NCBI RefSeq assembly: GCF_013410665.1 | Contig: NZ_JACCFM010000001.1 | Span: 558,001 to 622,000 of the forward strand | Direction: 5' to 3' | Source: Leifsonia psychrotolerans | GTDB taxonomy: Bacteria; Actinomycetota; Actinomycetes; Actinomycetales; Microbacteriaceae | Length of the DNA: 64,000 bases | Part shown: piece after piece, positions 7,996 through 16,984 of the stretch | Layout of the letters: the number at the start of each line of letters is the position of its first letter | Position numbering within the stretch: the stretch's first letter is position 1 | Notes under the pieces: generated by a model | The model's database searches: none | What the model saw: the letters and a program-made list of their open reading frames with translations, nothing else | What the model was told of the DNA's origin: nothing | Translations under genes and position numbers: made by a program

Positions 7996-10900
7996 GTGGC
8001 GGGGTACAGCGAAGCAGAGTGGGAAGCGCTCGCACTCGACAAATTGGCCGAGCCGTTGGGCTGGCAGCCGCTGGCGGGCGAGAAGATCGCTCCGGGCACT
8101 GGCGAGCGTGACAGCTGGGACGAGCTGCTCATTCGCCCCCGACTGCTCCAGGCCCTGCGCCAGCTGAACCCGAATGTGCCGGGGGAGTACCTGCAGCAGG
8201 CCCTCGCCGAGATCGCGTCGCCGAAGTCGCAGGATGCGATCACCGAGAACCACCGCATCCACGATTTTCTGGTCGACGGCTTTCGCCTCAGCTACATCGG
8301 TGACGACGGCAACGAGGTCAACGCGAGCATCCGTCTGCTGAGCGCCGAGCCGAGCGAGAACGATTGGCTCGCCGTCAACCAGGTCACGCTCATTCGGGGT
8401 GACTTCACGCGCCGCTTCGACCTGGTGCTGTACTGCAACGGCATGCCGGTGAGCATCGTCGAGCTGAAGAAGGCCGGGAGCCAGGCGGCGGATGTCGCGG
8501 CCGCGCACGCCCAACTGGGCACTTACCTGCGCGAGTTTCCGATGGCGTTTAGGTTCTGCGTGTTCACGCTGGCCAGCGACGGCATTTTGGCGAAATACGG
8601 CACCCCGTTCACGCCGCTCAACCACTTCTCGCCGTGGAACGTCGACGATGACGGCGAGCCGCTGAAGCCTGGCGACGTGGGCGATTGGGATGCCAGCACC
8701 GGCATGGAGATCGCGCTGCTCGGCCTCTACAACCAGGAACGCTTCCTGCAGCTGCTGCGCTCCTTCACCGCGTTCGACGAGGGCGCAGACGGACTGCTCA
8801 AGCGCATCGCCAAGCCACACCAGTACTTCGCCGTGACCAAGGCCGTCGGCAGCACAGTGCAGGCCGTGGAGAGCAACGGCAAGGCCGGCGTGGTCTGGCA
8901 CACCCAGGGGTCTGGCAAGTCCATGGAGATGGAGCTGTACACGAACCTGGTGTCGCGGCATCCGAAGCTCAAAAACCCGACGGTCGTGGTGATCACCGAC
9001 CGCACCGAGCTCGACGGGCAGCTCTACGAATCATTCAGGCAGAGCCTGTTGCTGCCCGAGCAGCCCAAGCAGATCAAGCGCCGCAGCGAACTGCGTGACG
9101 AACTGAGCAACCGCACCACGGGCGGCATCTACTTCACGACGCTGCAGAAGTTCGGCCGTAGCGAGGCTGAGAAGCAGGCCGGCACCGACCACCCGCTGCT
9201 CTCGGATCGCCGCAACATCATCGTTGTCGTCGACGAGGCGCACCGCAGTCACTACGACGACCTCGACGGCTATGCCCGTCACCTGCGGGATGCCCTGCCG
9301 CACGCCACACTCATCGCCTTCACCGGCACGCCCATCTCGTTCGACGACCGCAACACCCGCGACGTCTTCGGGGACTACATCGACATCTATGACCTGTCGC
9401 GGGCCGTCGACGACGGAGCCACCGTGCCGGTCTACTTCGAACCGCGCCTGATCAACGTGGCACTGGCGACGAATGTCACCGACGAGACCCTCGACGAAGC
9501 CGCCGACGAGGCGACCGTGGGGCTGGATGACACGGAGCGGGCCCGCATTGAGGCATCCGTCGCCGTGGTGAACGCCGTCTACGGCGCGCCCGATCGCATC
9601 AACGCCCTCGCCGCCGACATCGTGGCGCACTGGGAGACGCGCACCGCGCAGATGGGCAAGTTCATCGAAGCACCCGGCAAGGCGATGATCGTGGGTGGAA
9701 CCCGCGAAATCTGCGCCAACCTGTACTCGGCGATCGTGGCATTGAAGCCCGAATGGCACTCGGATGAGCTCGACACGGGCGTCATCAAGGTCGTCTACTC
9801 GGGGTCGGCCTCTGATCTGCCGCCGGTGTCCGACCACGTGCGACGGGATTCGGCCAACGCCGTGATCAAAGAGCGGCTGAGAAACGTCGATGACGAGCTG
9901 CAGATCGTGATCGTGAAAGACATGATGCTCACCGGCTATGACTCCCCGCCACTGCACACGCTCTACCTCGACCGCCCGCTCAAGGGCGCGCTGCTGATGC
10001 AGACGCTGGCACGGGTGAACCGCACGTTCCGCGGCAAGGAAGACGGCTTGTTGGTGGCGTATGCGCCGCTCGCCGACAACCTCGCCAAAGCGCTCGGCGA
10101 GTATTCGAAGAACGACCAGACCGAGAAGCCCATCGGGCGCAACATCGACGATGCCATCGTGCTTGCGGTGCAACTGGTCGACACGCTGCGCGGGCTGCTC
10201 GCGGGCAACGATTGGAAGGCGGTGCTGGTAGCAGGAGGGGCGAAGGCCTACCTGAACGCCGTCACCGGTGCTGTGAATTACCTGCGTAACCCCGCGACCC
10301 CGGGCAACATCGCCCCGGCCGGCGACGACGAGTTCGAGTCGTTGGCGGCCGCCTACCGTCGCTACTCCGGGCAGCTGTCGCGGGCCTGGGCGCTCTGCTC
10401 GGGTGCCGGAGCACAGGAGCTGGAGGAGCGCCGCCCCGAGATCGCGCTCTATGAAGAGGTGCGGGTGTGGATGGCGAAGTTCGATGCGGCTGAGCGGCAG
10501 GCGTCGGGCCAGCCGGTGCCGGAAGACGTGCAGCGCCTGCTCGGCGAGCTCATCGCATCCGCTACCTCATCGGGTGACGTGCTCGATATTTATGAGGCGG
10601 CCGGCATGCCGAAGCCGGCGCTGGACGACCTGAGCGCGGACTTCATCTCGAAGACGCAGAAGGCACGTAACCCGCAGCTGGCCATTGAGGCGCTGCGGAA
10701 GCTCTTGACCGAGGAATCGAAGCGGTCGACGCAGAACAACCTGGTGCGGCAGCGCGCGTTCTCGGAGCGCATCAGCGAGCTGATGAACAAGTACACGAAC
10801 CAGCAGCTCACAAGCGCCGAGGTGATCGCCGAACTGGTGGCGCTCGCCCGCGAGGTTGCCGCGGAGGCGGAACGCGGGTCTCGCTTCACGCCGGCGCTCA

Positions 10901-11193
10901 GTAACGACGAACTGGCCTTCTACGACGCCGTGGTGCAGAACGAGTCGGCGGTGGTCGCGCAGGGGGACGGTGTGCTCGCGCAGATCGCCCGTGATCTCGT
11001 GGCAGTCATGCGCCGCGACGTGCGCACGGACTGGACCGTGCGCGATGACGTGCGGGCCAAGCTGCGGTCGTCGATCAAGCGGCTGCTCGTGGCGGCGGGG
11101 TATCCGCCGGACAAGCAGCCCACGGCGATCAAGCTCGTGATGGAGCAGATGGAGTCGATGGCGCCCCGGTACAGCGAGGAGCGCGCGGCCTGA
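7996..11193 (+). CDS. hsdR: Type I restriction endonuclease subunit, HsdR
   Basis: 1065 residues, a full-length motor-nuclease subunit that translocates DNA and cuts it when unmethylated target sites are met. The N-terminal nuclease core shows FDLVLYCNGMPVSIVELKK (Asp then Glu-x-Lys near residue 154). The SF2 helicase part has Walker A TQGSGKS near residue 302, the box VVVDEAHRSHYDD near 411 and IAFTGTPIS. A helical C-terminal domain presumably docks on HsdM/HsdS. GTG at 7996 is taken as start because it gives the usual N terminus (YSEAEWEALALDKLAEPLGW). The gene lies about 5.6 kb from hsdS, an uncommon gap. Confidence 0.95.
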   Translation: MAGYSEAEWEALALDKLAEPLGWQPLAGEKIAPGTGERDSWDELLIRPRLLQALRQLNPNVPGEYLQQALAEIASPKSQDAITENHRIHDFLVDGFRLSYIGDDGNEVNASIRLLSAEPSENDWLAVNQVTLIRGDFTRRFDLVLYCNGMPVSIVELKKAGSQAADVAAAHAQLGTYLREFPMAFRFCVFTLASDGILAKYGTPFTPLNHFSPWNVDDDGEPLKPGDVGDWDASTGMEIALLGLYNQERFLQLLRSFTAFDEGADGLLKRIAKPHQYFAVTKAVGSTVQAVESNGKAGVVWHTQGSGKSMEMELYTNLVSRHPKLKNPTVVVITDRTELDGQLYESFRQSLLLPEQPKQIKRRSELRDELSNRTTGGIYFTTLQKFGRSEAEKQAGTDHPLLSDRRNIIVVVDEAHRSHYDDLDGYARHLRDALPHATLIAFTGTPISFDDRNTRDVFGDYIDIYDLSRAVDDGATVPVYFEPRLINVALATNVTDETLDEAADEATVGLDDTERARIEASVAVVNAVYGAPDRINALAADIVAHWETRTAQMGKFIEAPGKAMIVGGTREICANLYSAIVALKPEWHSDELDTGVIKVVYSGSASDLPPVSDHVRRDSANAVIKERLRNVDDELQIVIVKDMMLTGYDSPPLHTLYLDRPLKGALLMQTLARVNRTFRGKEDGLLVAYAPLADNLAKALGEYSKNDQTEKPIGRNIDDAIVLAVQLVDTLRGLLAGNDWKAVLVAGGAKAYLNAVTGAVNYLRNPATPGNIAPAGDDEFESLAAAYRRYSGQLSRAWALCSGAGAQELEERRPEIALYEEVRVWMAKFDAAERQASGQPVPEDVQRLLGELIASATSSGDVLDIYEAAGMPKPALDDLSADFISKTQKARNPQLAIEALRKLLTEESKRSTQNNLVRQRAFSERISELMNKYTNQQLTSAEVIAELVALAREVAAEAERGSRFTPALSNDELAFYDAVVQNESAVVAQGDGVLAQIARDLVAVMRRDVRTDWTVRDDVRAKLRSSIKRLLVAAGYPPDKQPTAIKLVMEQMESMAPRYSEERAA

Positions 11194-11573
11194 GTGGCGA
11201 ACGAACCTACGGCGCGCTCGGCTGCATCGCTTCGCTATCGGCGCGCGCCATTGCCAGAACCCGCGACGACTGACAGATGAATCAGGCTCACCTTTCGGGA
11301 GTCTCTCAGGGCTGCAACGTAGTGTCTTGCGGGTGCACCTGGCGCGGCCGAAATTTTCCCGGTTCGGCCAGTGTGCTTATGCCTGGCCGCTGATGGTCGG
11401 GCAGGTGCGTCCCCCTCGTACCGTGGAATCCTTCCCCAGAGCGTGAGGATTCCGGCCCTCGACGACGCCACAATGGCGAGATTCGGAACCTTCGATGCCC
11501 CATGCCTCGATGCACTGTGTTGCAGTGCTGCACTTCGTGATTCATACATTCGCCGAGCCCGGACGCAGCGCCA
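11194..11573. other. Intergenic region, 380 bp, with an isolated hairpin
   Basis: No convincing gene. The start contains a palindrome-rich stretch (CGGCGCGCTCGG ... CGGCGCGCGCC, about 11210-11250) that may act as the hsdR terminator or be a repeat remnant. Further on is a perfect 8-bp inverted repeat GGAATCCT (11425-11432) / AGGATTCC (11446-11453) in the presumed leader of the M23 peptidase gene. I looked for a cyclic-di-AMP riboswitch pattern and did not find one. Confidence 0.5.
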
Positions 11574-12308
11574 GTGCGTAGGCCCCTCTCGACGGATGCC
11601 GCTCCAGCCGCACCGGCGTCCACCTCCCGCACGAGGCAGTTTCAGCTTCTCGGCATGGGCGTGCTTGCCGTGGGGCTCTTCGCCGTGTCGACATCCACCC
11701 CCGCATTAGCGGTCGAATCAGATGCGCACGCCGGTGCCCAGGAGGCAAGCTCGGCACCAGAGGCTCAGACGATGGTTGTCGCTGCCGACGCTGTGACCGT
11801 CACGATTCATCGCGACGGATTCTCCTCTGCCGCAGCCCCCGCTCCGGCCCCGGCTCCCGTTGTAGCCGCCGCAAGCGCGCCAGCGGGCCAACCGGTGAGC
11901 TCGGGCTGGGTGCTTCCCGTGGTGGGACACGTCAGCGATCACTTTGGGCCTCGCCCAGAGGCGCCTGTCGCCGGCGTCAATCCTTTTCATAGCGGCACCG
12001 ACATTGCCGCTCCGTCGGGATCGCCCGTGGTGGCGGCTTCCGGGGGCACCGTGATCTTCGCGGGAATGAGTGGCTCGCTGGGAAACTGGGTGCTCATCGA
12101 TCACGGCAACGGGATTGAGACCGGCTATGCCCACAACAGCGAGATTCTCGTGAGTGTGGGCGAGACCGTTGCTGCGGGCCAGACGATCTCGCGGGTCGGC
12201 AGCACCGGCGCGGCCACCGGGCCCCACCTCCACTTCGAAGTTCACGTGGACGGTACGCAGGTGGATGCCGAGACGTTCATGAGTGAGCGCGGAATCTCGC
12301 TGGGCTAA
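11574..12308 (+). CDS. Secreted M23-family metallopeptidase (peptidoglycan hydrolase)
   Basis: 244 residues. A hydrophobic segment (LLGMGVLAVGLFAVSTSTPA, about residues 25-44) acts as signal peptide or anchor and is followed by an Ala/Pro-rich linker. The C-terminal domain is a lysostaphin/LytM-type M23 peptidase: zinc ligands H139 and D143 in HSGTDIAA, and H218/H220 in PHLHFEVH. It would cleave peptide cross-bridges outside the membrane. The GTG start gives a reasonable signal peptide but has only a weak ribosome-binding site, so the start is less sure than the identity. Confidence 0.88.
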   Translation: MRRPLSTDAAPAAPASTSRTRQFQLLGMGVLAVGLFAVSTSTPALAVESDAHAGAQEASSAPEAQTMVVAADAVTVTIHRDGFSSAAAPAPAPAPVVAAASAPAGQPVSSGWVLPVVGHVSDHFGPRPEAPVAGVNPFHSGTDIAAPSGSPVVAASGGTVIFAGMSGSLGNWVLIDHGNGIETGYAHNSEILVSVGETVAAGQTISRVGSTGAATGPHLHFEVHVDGTQVDAETFMSERGISLG

Positions 12309-12360
12309 ACCCCTCGACGCCCACCAGGGTGAATCGATGCTGAGCCATATTTGGCACTGC

Positions 12361-12714
12361 TTAGCCCTGCAGCTCCAAGCGCTGTGTCTTCGGCAGGCTG
12401 GCCACAATGATCGCGTGTGACTCGGCAATGAGTTCGCGTAGATGTGCCGTGGGCACCGATCCGTCGAGCCGCACCGTAATCCAATGCTTTTTGTTCATGT
12501 GATAGCCGGGCAGGATTCCCTCGACACTCAGAATGAGTCTCGGCACATTCTCGGGGAGCGCTTTCAGTGTGATCGACGGATGTTCGGCATCCGGACGGTC
12601 GATCGAGAATACTTTTCCGCGCACCTTGAAAACACGGGTTTCGGGACCGAAGGGATAGGTCTCGTCGGCGCCGTTGAGTTCGAGCAGAAAGGCTGTGAGC
12701 TCGTCGGGCGACAT
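12361..12714 (-). CDS. MmcQ/YjbR family protein
   Basis: 117 residues from the ATG at 12714, which has AAGGAG at a good distance. The sequence fits the MmcQ/YjbR (DUF419) fold: YPFGPETRVFKVRGKVF, then ITLKALPENVPRL and GYHMNKKHWITVRL, ending with LRELIAESHAIIVASLP. Members adopt a CyaY-like fold and are often called DNA-binding, but their function is not established. It is convergent with the M23 gene and divergent from the transglycosylase-like gene. Confidence 0.85.
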   Translation of the reverse strand: MSPDELTAFLLELNGADETYPFGPETRVFKVRGKVFSIDRPDAEHPSITLKALPENVPRLILSVEGILPGYHMNKKHWITVRLDGSVPTAHLRELIAESHAIIVASLPKTQRLELQG

Positions 12715-12875
12715 TGTTGATCTCCTTCGTAATTGGATGACATTCACAGCACTATGGCGGCTTTCGTGCAGATGAGCTTTGCATACTTGCACCTTCGCCC
12801 GAGCGGATCCTCGCCCGTGGCTTGTCTATCACGAACCGCTGGACTCGCGTCCGAGTGGCTCACCGGTGAAAATAC

Positions 12876-13907
12876 ATGCTTACTGCTCTTGCTGCCCTCT
12901 CTGCTCGATTCCGTTCCGCAACTCGCACCACTGCTCCTGACAGTGCAGCGGGGGAGGAAGGCCCTCTGGCACCCGACGTCGGCGCAGGGTCAACACGCAC
13001 TCAGCTTCGCCGCCGCCGTCAAGGACGCAAGCATCTGCTCGCCGTCGGGGCAGTGCTCACTATCGGTGCCGTCATCGGCACCGGATTCGGGGTGCAGTCG
13101 GTCATGGCCAATGCTGCCGAACAGACGAAGCATGAGGCGGCGCTCAGCGCTGCCGCATCGGCCCAGGCCGCCGCGCTCAGGCTGCAGGTGACGCAAGCCC
13201 GCATCCATGTCACTCTCGCGACGGCATTTGCCACACGCACCGCCGAGGCGGTCGCCAATGACGGCACTGTTGCGATCGCCGCGGCTGCGGGCAAAACGGA
13301 TGCCACGGTTCTCGCCGCATCGGTCACCGAACTCAGCAAGACAACCCAGATCAGCACGACAACGGCCACTGCGGCGACCGCGCTCATCCCAGACCGCGTG
13401 ATGCAGCTTGCTGCACGCACGGAAGCCGCAACGGCGTCGGTACGCGCGGCGACGGCTGAGGTCGACCGTGTCGCCGGGGAGCAGGCCGCGGCCGCAGCTG
13501 CCGCGGCGCAGGCTGCCGCGGCCGCCGCTGAGGCCGCCGCGCAGGCTGCCGCCGACGAGAAGGCGGCAGCAGCCCCGTCACGGCCGGCTGCCCCGACCGA
13601 CCCGAGCGGAGCGCAGGCGATTGCCCGCGACCTGATGCTCTCGCAGTACGGCTGGGGCGACGACGAGTTCGGGTGCCTCGTCAGCCTGTGGAACAAGGAA
13701 TCAGGTTGGAATGTGAACGCCTACAATTCCTCAAGCGGGGCAGCCGGAATCCCGCAGGCCCTGCCGGGCAGCAAGATGGCCTCGGCTGGTGCCGACTGGC
13801 AGACGAATCCTGCAACGCAGATCACCTGGGGGCTTGGCTACATCGCGGGCCGGTACGGCACCCCGTGTGGAGCGTGGGACCACTCGGTCTCAAACGGCTG
13901 GTACTAG
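12876..13907 (+). CDS. Secreted lytic-transglycosylase-like protein, copy 1
   Basis: 343 residues. A basic N terminus and one hydrophobic segment (residues ~55-75) suggest export with an anchor, followed by an Ala-rich, probably helical stalk (~80-230). The last ~95 residues are a lysozyme-fold transglycosylase-like domain with catalytic Glu candidate E275 in NKESGWNV, then SSGAAGIPQALPGSKM and QITWGLGYIAGRYG. It should cut glycan strands or act in resuscitation or wall remodelling. A paralogue with nearly the same C-terminal domain follows at 14129. The ribosome-binding site before ATG 12876 is weak, so the start is uncertain. Confidence 0.82.
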   Translation: MLTALAALSARFRSATRTTAPDSAAGEEGPLAPDVGAGSTRTQLRRRRQGRKHLLAVGAVLTIGAVIGTGFGVQSVMANAAEQTKHEAALSAAASAQAAALRLQVTQARIHVTLATAFATRTAEAVANDGTVAIAAAAGKTDATVLAASVTELSKTTQISTTTATAATALIPDRVMQLAARTEAATASVRAATAEVDRVAGEQAAAAAAAAQAAAAAAEAAAQAAADEKAAAAPSRPAAPTDPSGAQAIARDLMLSQYGWGDDEFGCLVSLWNKESGWNVNAYNSSSGAAGIPQALPGSKMASAGADWQTNPATQITWGLGYIAGRYGTPCGAWDHSVSNGWY

Positions 13908-14128
13908 GGTCACTGAACCCGCCGAAGGACTGGATCCCACGGCATCCACTGGGTATATAGGCATGATTCCTTGGACTTTCGCGTGAGGGCGTGAGAGCGT
14001 AGACGGCGCTACTGAGGTTTGCTCAGGTTGATTTCTCCACACTGAAACCAGCGCCAGCCGCGACCGTTGGCCGAGCGCTACTGATCAAGAATTGTGGCGC
14101 CCGCGCTCGCAATTCGCTTGAGAAAGTC

Positions 14129-15133
14129 ATGCTTACCCTCCCCACAACACACACGCCAGGCCGAGCCGGAGCCCGAACTCAGACTCACGAAGAAGTTCAC
14201 ACAGAAGATCACGCAGAGGCCTCGTTCTCAGCTCGACCTTCGCCCCTCGAGCCAGTCCGCACGCCGTCCCGGCCAACGCGAGCTCGAAACATCATTTTCA
14301 CGACCGGCGCGATGCTGACGATCGGTACGCTGGTCGGCACTATCGCGGTGACGCAGTTTGCGTTGGTGGGGCACGAGAGCAGCGTCGCCGAGACGGCAGC
14401 TGTAGCCGCCGGCACTGGAATGCACAAGGAGCAGCTTGTCGCTTACGCGGGCGTCACATCAGCCCACGCCGAGCGGAATGCCCAAACCACCATCGCGAAT
14501 GCGAATATCGTGATCGCGGCGGCACAGGGCAAGACGGATGCGACAGCGCTGTCGGCGTCCGTCGCGATGCTGGGCAACTACACTATTCTCAATTCGGACC
14601 GGGTCTTCGCTCTGGTCGACCAAACCCAAGCCAACGCCTCTCTGGTGACGGCTGCGACGCTCGAGGCCGATCGGATTGCTGCCGAGCAGGCGGCCGCTGC
14701 TGCTGCTGCTGCTGTGGCTGCCGCTGCTGCGCAGGCCGCGGCGGATGCGGCGGATGCTGCAGCGCGTGCATCCGTGGTGTCTGCGCAGGGCCCCGCAGTG
14801 TCATCGCGTCCCGCCGCTCCGACCGACCCGAGCGGGGCTCAGGCGATCGCCCGTGACCTGATGGCCGCGCAGTATGGCTGGGGCGATGATCAATTCGGGT
14901 GCCTGGTCAGCCTGTGGTCTCGGGAATCGGGCTGGAATGTGAATGCGTACAACGCCTCGAGCGGCGCGACGGGCATTCCACAGGCCGTCCCGGGAAGCAA
15001 GATGGCCTCGGCCGGCGCCGACTGGCAGACGAATCCCGCCACCCAGATCACCTGGGGGTTGGGATACATCGCGGGGCGTTACGGCACTCCGTGTGGCGCC
15101 TGGGATCACCTGGAATCTGCCGGCTGGTACTGA
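14129..15133 (+). CDS. Secreted lytic-transglycosylase-like protein, copy 2
   Basis: 334 residues with the same plan as its upstream neighbour: one hydrophobic segment (about residues 55-80), an Ala-rich helical stalk and a transglycosylase-like C-terminal domain with Glu candidate E266 (SRESGWNV), ASSGATGIPQAVPGSKM and a Trp-Tyr end. The C-terminal ~110 residues, from the SRPAAPTDPSGAQAIARDLM linker on, differ from copy 1 at only a few positions, whereas the N-terminal halves are diverged. This implies tandem duplication with conserved catalytic domains. The 221-bp gap before it has no other gene. Confidence 0.82.
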   Translation: MLTLPTTHTPGRAGARTQTHEEVHTEDHAEASFSARPSPLEPVRTPSRPTRARNIIFTTGAMLTIGTLVGTIAVTQFALVGHESSVAETAAVAAGTGMHKEQLVAYAGVTSAHAERNAQTTIANANIVIAAAQGKTDATALSASVAMLGNYTILNSDRVFALVDQTQANASLVTAATLEADRIAAEQAAAAAAAAVAAAAAQAAADAADAAARASVVSAQGPAVSSRPAAPTDPSGAQAIARDLMAAQYGWGDDQFGCLVSLWSRESGWNVNAYNASSGATGIPQAVPGSKMASAGADWQTNPATQITWGLGYIAGRYGTPCGAWDHLESAGWY

Positions 15134-15200
15134 GTTCGCGCGACTGCCGTGCTGTGGATAAATCGCGCGCGGCGGCTCGGAAGTGCCTTACGGTGTCGGC

Positions 15201-15797
15201 ATGACCGTGTTCACTCGTCGCCCCAGCGCGGGCTCATCCGTGCATGCGGTGCCGGGGTTGATCATGACGGTGACCGGTCTGGTCACGATCTCGGCTCTGC
15301 TCCTCTGCGGATGTGTGTCCACACCGGTTCCGCGGCCGAGCGTTCAAGCGACGGCTCCCGGGCCGATCTTTGCCTCAAATGAGGAGGCGCTGAGGGCGGC
15401 GACTGAAGCGTATTCCGGCTACAACGAGATGTCGGACCGGATCTTGCGGGAAGGTGGCGCCGGGCCGGACCGAATCCGTGAGTTCACGTCGAAGGAGATG
15501 GCCGAGATCGAGATCGAAAGTTACACGAACTTAGCAGCTGAAGGGCGCCGGATGACTGGCGAAACTTCCTTTTCGAACGTAACTCTTCAGTCTGTAGTTG
15601 ATGGAACCGTGTCGGTATATGTCTGCTCGGACCTATCACAAGTCGAGATGCTGGACAGCAGAGGGATCTCGACGGTGCCTGCTGGCCGTGCTGATCGGTT
15701 TCCGACCGTGGTTTCTCTCAGCCCGGATCGCTTTGCTTCGAGCCGACTCGTCGTCGCCGCGGTAGAGCTTTGGGAAGGTTCTGGTGTCTGCCCATGA
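15201..15797 (+). CDS. Putative lipoprotein, function unknown
   Basis: 198 residues from ATG 15201; an in-frame GTG at 15183 would add six. A hydrophobic segment ends in the lipobox-like LLLCGC (around residue 38), so membrane attachment through lipid is likely. The rest resembles an exported domain with a helical AYSGYNEMSDRIL segment and C-terminal strands. I do not recognise the family with certainty. The stop overlaps the next gene's start by 4 nt (ATGA), so the two products probably act together. Codon use is less G/C-biased in 15500-15620. Confidence 0.65.
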   Translation: MTVFTRRPSAGSSVHAVPGLIMTVTGLVTISALLLCGCVSTPVPRPSVQATAPGPIFASNEEALRAATEAYSGYNEMSDRILREGGAGPDRIREFTSKEMAEIEIESYTNLAAEGRRMTGETSFSNVTLQSVVDGTVSVYVCSDLSQVEMLDSRGISTVPAGRADRFPTVVSLSPDRFASSRLVVAAVELWEGSGVCP

Positions 15798-16627
15798 GTG
15801 GATTACGAACCTCCCTTATTGCCGTTGGCCTGGTTTCACTTTTGACGTTTGCCGTGTTGGAGGCGGCTCCTGCGACGGCTTATGCATGCAGCAAGGAATC
15901 CATCGCAAACGACACGTGTCCTCCGTCTGTCGGCGGGAAGGTCGATGATGACGGGGGTGGTGTCACGGTGGGCGGCGGGTATGACACCGGCGGGGGCGGA
16001 GCCGGGTCTGGTGAGGGGGAGCCCGGTGCGGGTGCGGATGGTGGGGGTGTGGTACCGGGTATGGATGTTAATGATCCGCTCTATTTCACGCGTGACACGT
16101 TTGGATCGGAGTGCCCGGTGGGGGCGCCGTGTGATCCGGGCCTGGTGGTGCGGGTGGGTGATCTGGTGAATATTCCGGCGGCCAAGCCGACAAGTGGCAT
16201 GGAGCCGAATGGGTGGGCGATCGTGGGGCTGCCGGCGAATTTCTATTCGCAGGCGGAGGCACATGTGCGTAGTGGTGTTCTGCTGGGCTATCTGGCAGAG
16301 GTGCGCTTTACCCCGCTGGGCTTCAGTTGGGCGTACGGTGACGGTTCGCACGGTCGAACGGGCACGGGTGGTGAGTCGTGGGCGGCGCAGGGGCGTGCGG
16401 AGTTTGATGAGACGGCCACGAGCCATGTTTATGGCGAGTCCGGGTCGTTCGTGGTCACGCCGCGGGCGCTCTACACGGCCGAGTTTCGGTTCAACAATGG
16501 GGCGTGGCGCAGTGTGGTGGGCACGGTTTCGGTTGCGGGTCCCGCGTTCACGGTGGTGGTTGGCCAGGCCAAGACATTGCTTGTGGGTTCGGATTGTCGC
16601 GGCAAACCCCAGGCCCCCGGCTGTTGA
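15794..16627 (+). CDS. Secreted PKD-like domain protein, function unknown
   Basis: 277 residues from the ATG at 15794, which overlaps the lipoprotein stop. A clear signal peptide (LIAVGLVSLLTFAVLEAAPATAYA) is followed by a Gly-rich low-complexity stretch (about residues 45-85) and a C-terminal region with PKD/Ig-like features: FSWAYGDGS, then SHVYGESGSFVVTPRALY. Actinobacterial pairs of a small lipoprotein and such a PKD-like secreted protein are common, but the role is not known to me. Confidence 0.7.
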   Translation: MSGLRTSLIAVGLVSLLTFAVLEAAPATAYACSKESIANDTCPPSVGGKVDDDGGGVTVGGGYDTGGGGAGSGEGEPGAGADGGGVVPGMDVNDPLYFTRDTFGSECPVGAPCDPGLVVRVGDLVNIPAAKPTSGMEPNGWAIVGLPANFYSQAEAHVRSGVLLGYLAEVRFTPLGFSWAYGDGSHGRTGTGGESWAAQGRAEFDETATSHVYGESGSFVVTPRALYTAEFRFNNGAWRSVVGTVSVAGPAFTVVVGQAKTLLVGSDCRGKPQAPGC

Positions 16628-16649
16628 ACCAGTCTCGCGGCCGGGATAC

Positions 16650-16905
16650 GTGGTCTCGACACGCTCGACCCACGGTTCGGTGATCGAGCCGCACCCATCC
16701 GTTGATCGACCCCCTCCCGCTGATCGAGCCTGTCGAGATCCCGTGAGCCAGCCTCGAGACCGTGGACCGTGGTCTCGACAAGCTCGACCCACGGTTCAGC
16801 GCTCGAGCCCGCACCCCTTCCGCTGATCGAGCCTGTCGAGATCCCGTAAGCCAACCTCGAGACCGTAGACCGTGGTCTCGACCGGTTCAAGTTCTCGATC
16901 CCTCC
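16650..16905. repeat. REP-like repeat cluster upstream of the DUF222 gene
   Basis: Fills most of the 357-bp gap between 16627 and the DUF222 gene. Palindromic cores CGAGACC-N9-GGTCTCG occur at 16755-16777 and 16858-16880, joined by GCTGATCGAGCCTGTCGAGATCCCG units. The final CGACCGGTTCAAGTTCTCGA... segment (16879-16903) is repeated exactly at the end of the window (63976-64000). The same family is found inside hsdM. Confidence 0.85.
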
Positions 16906-16984
16906 ACAGACACAGCTTCGAGAAGTTATGCACCGATACTGAGAAAAGCTCGTAATCATGTTCGTTCTTTGGGAGAATAGAGCT

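Noticed and set aside
11194..11573. Possible cyclic-di-AMP riboswitch before the M23 peptidase gene
   Set aside because: Wall-hydrolase genes in actinobacteria often have one, but the conserved blocks of that RNA were not found; only a simple hairpin is present.
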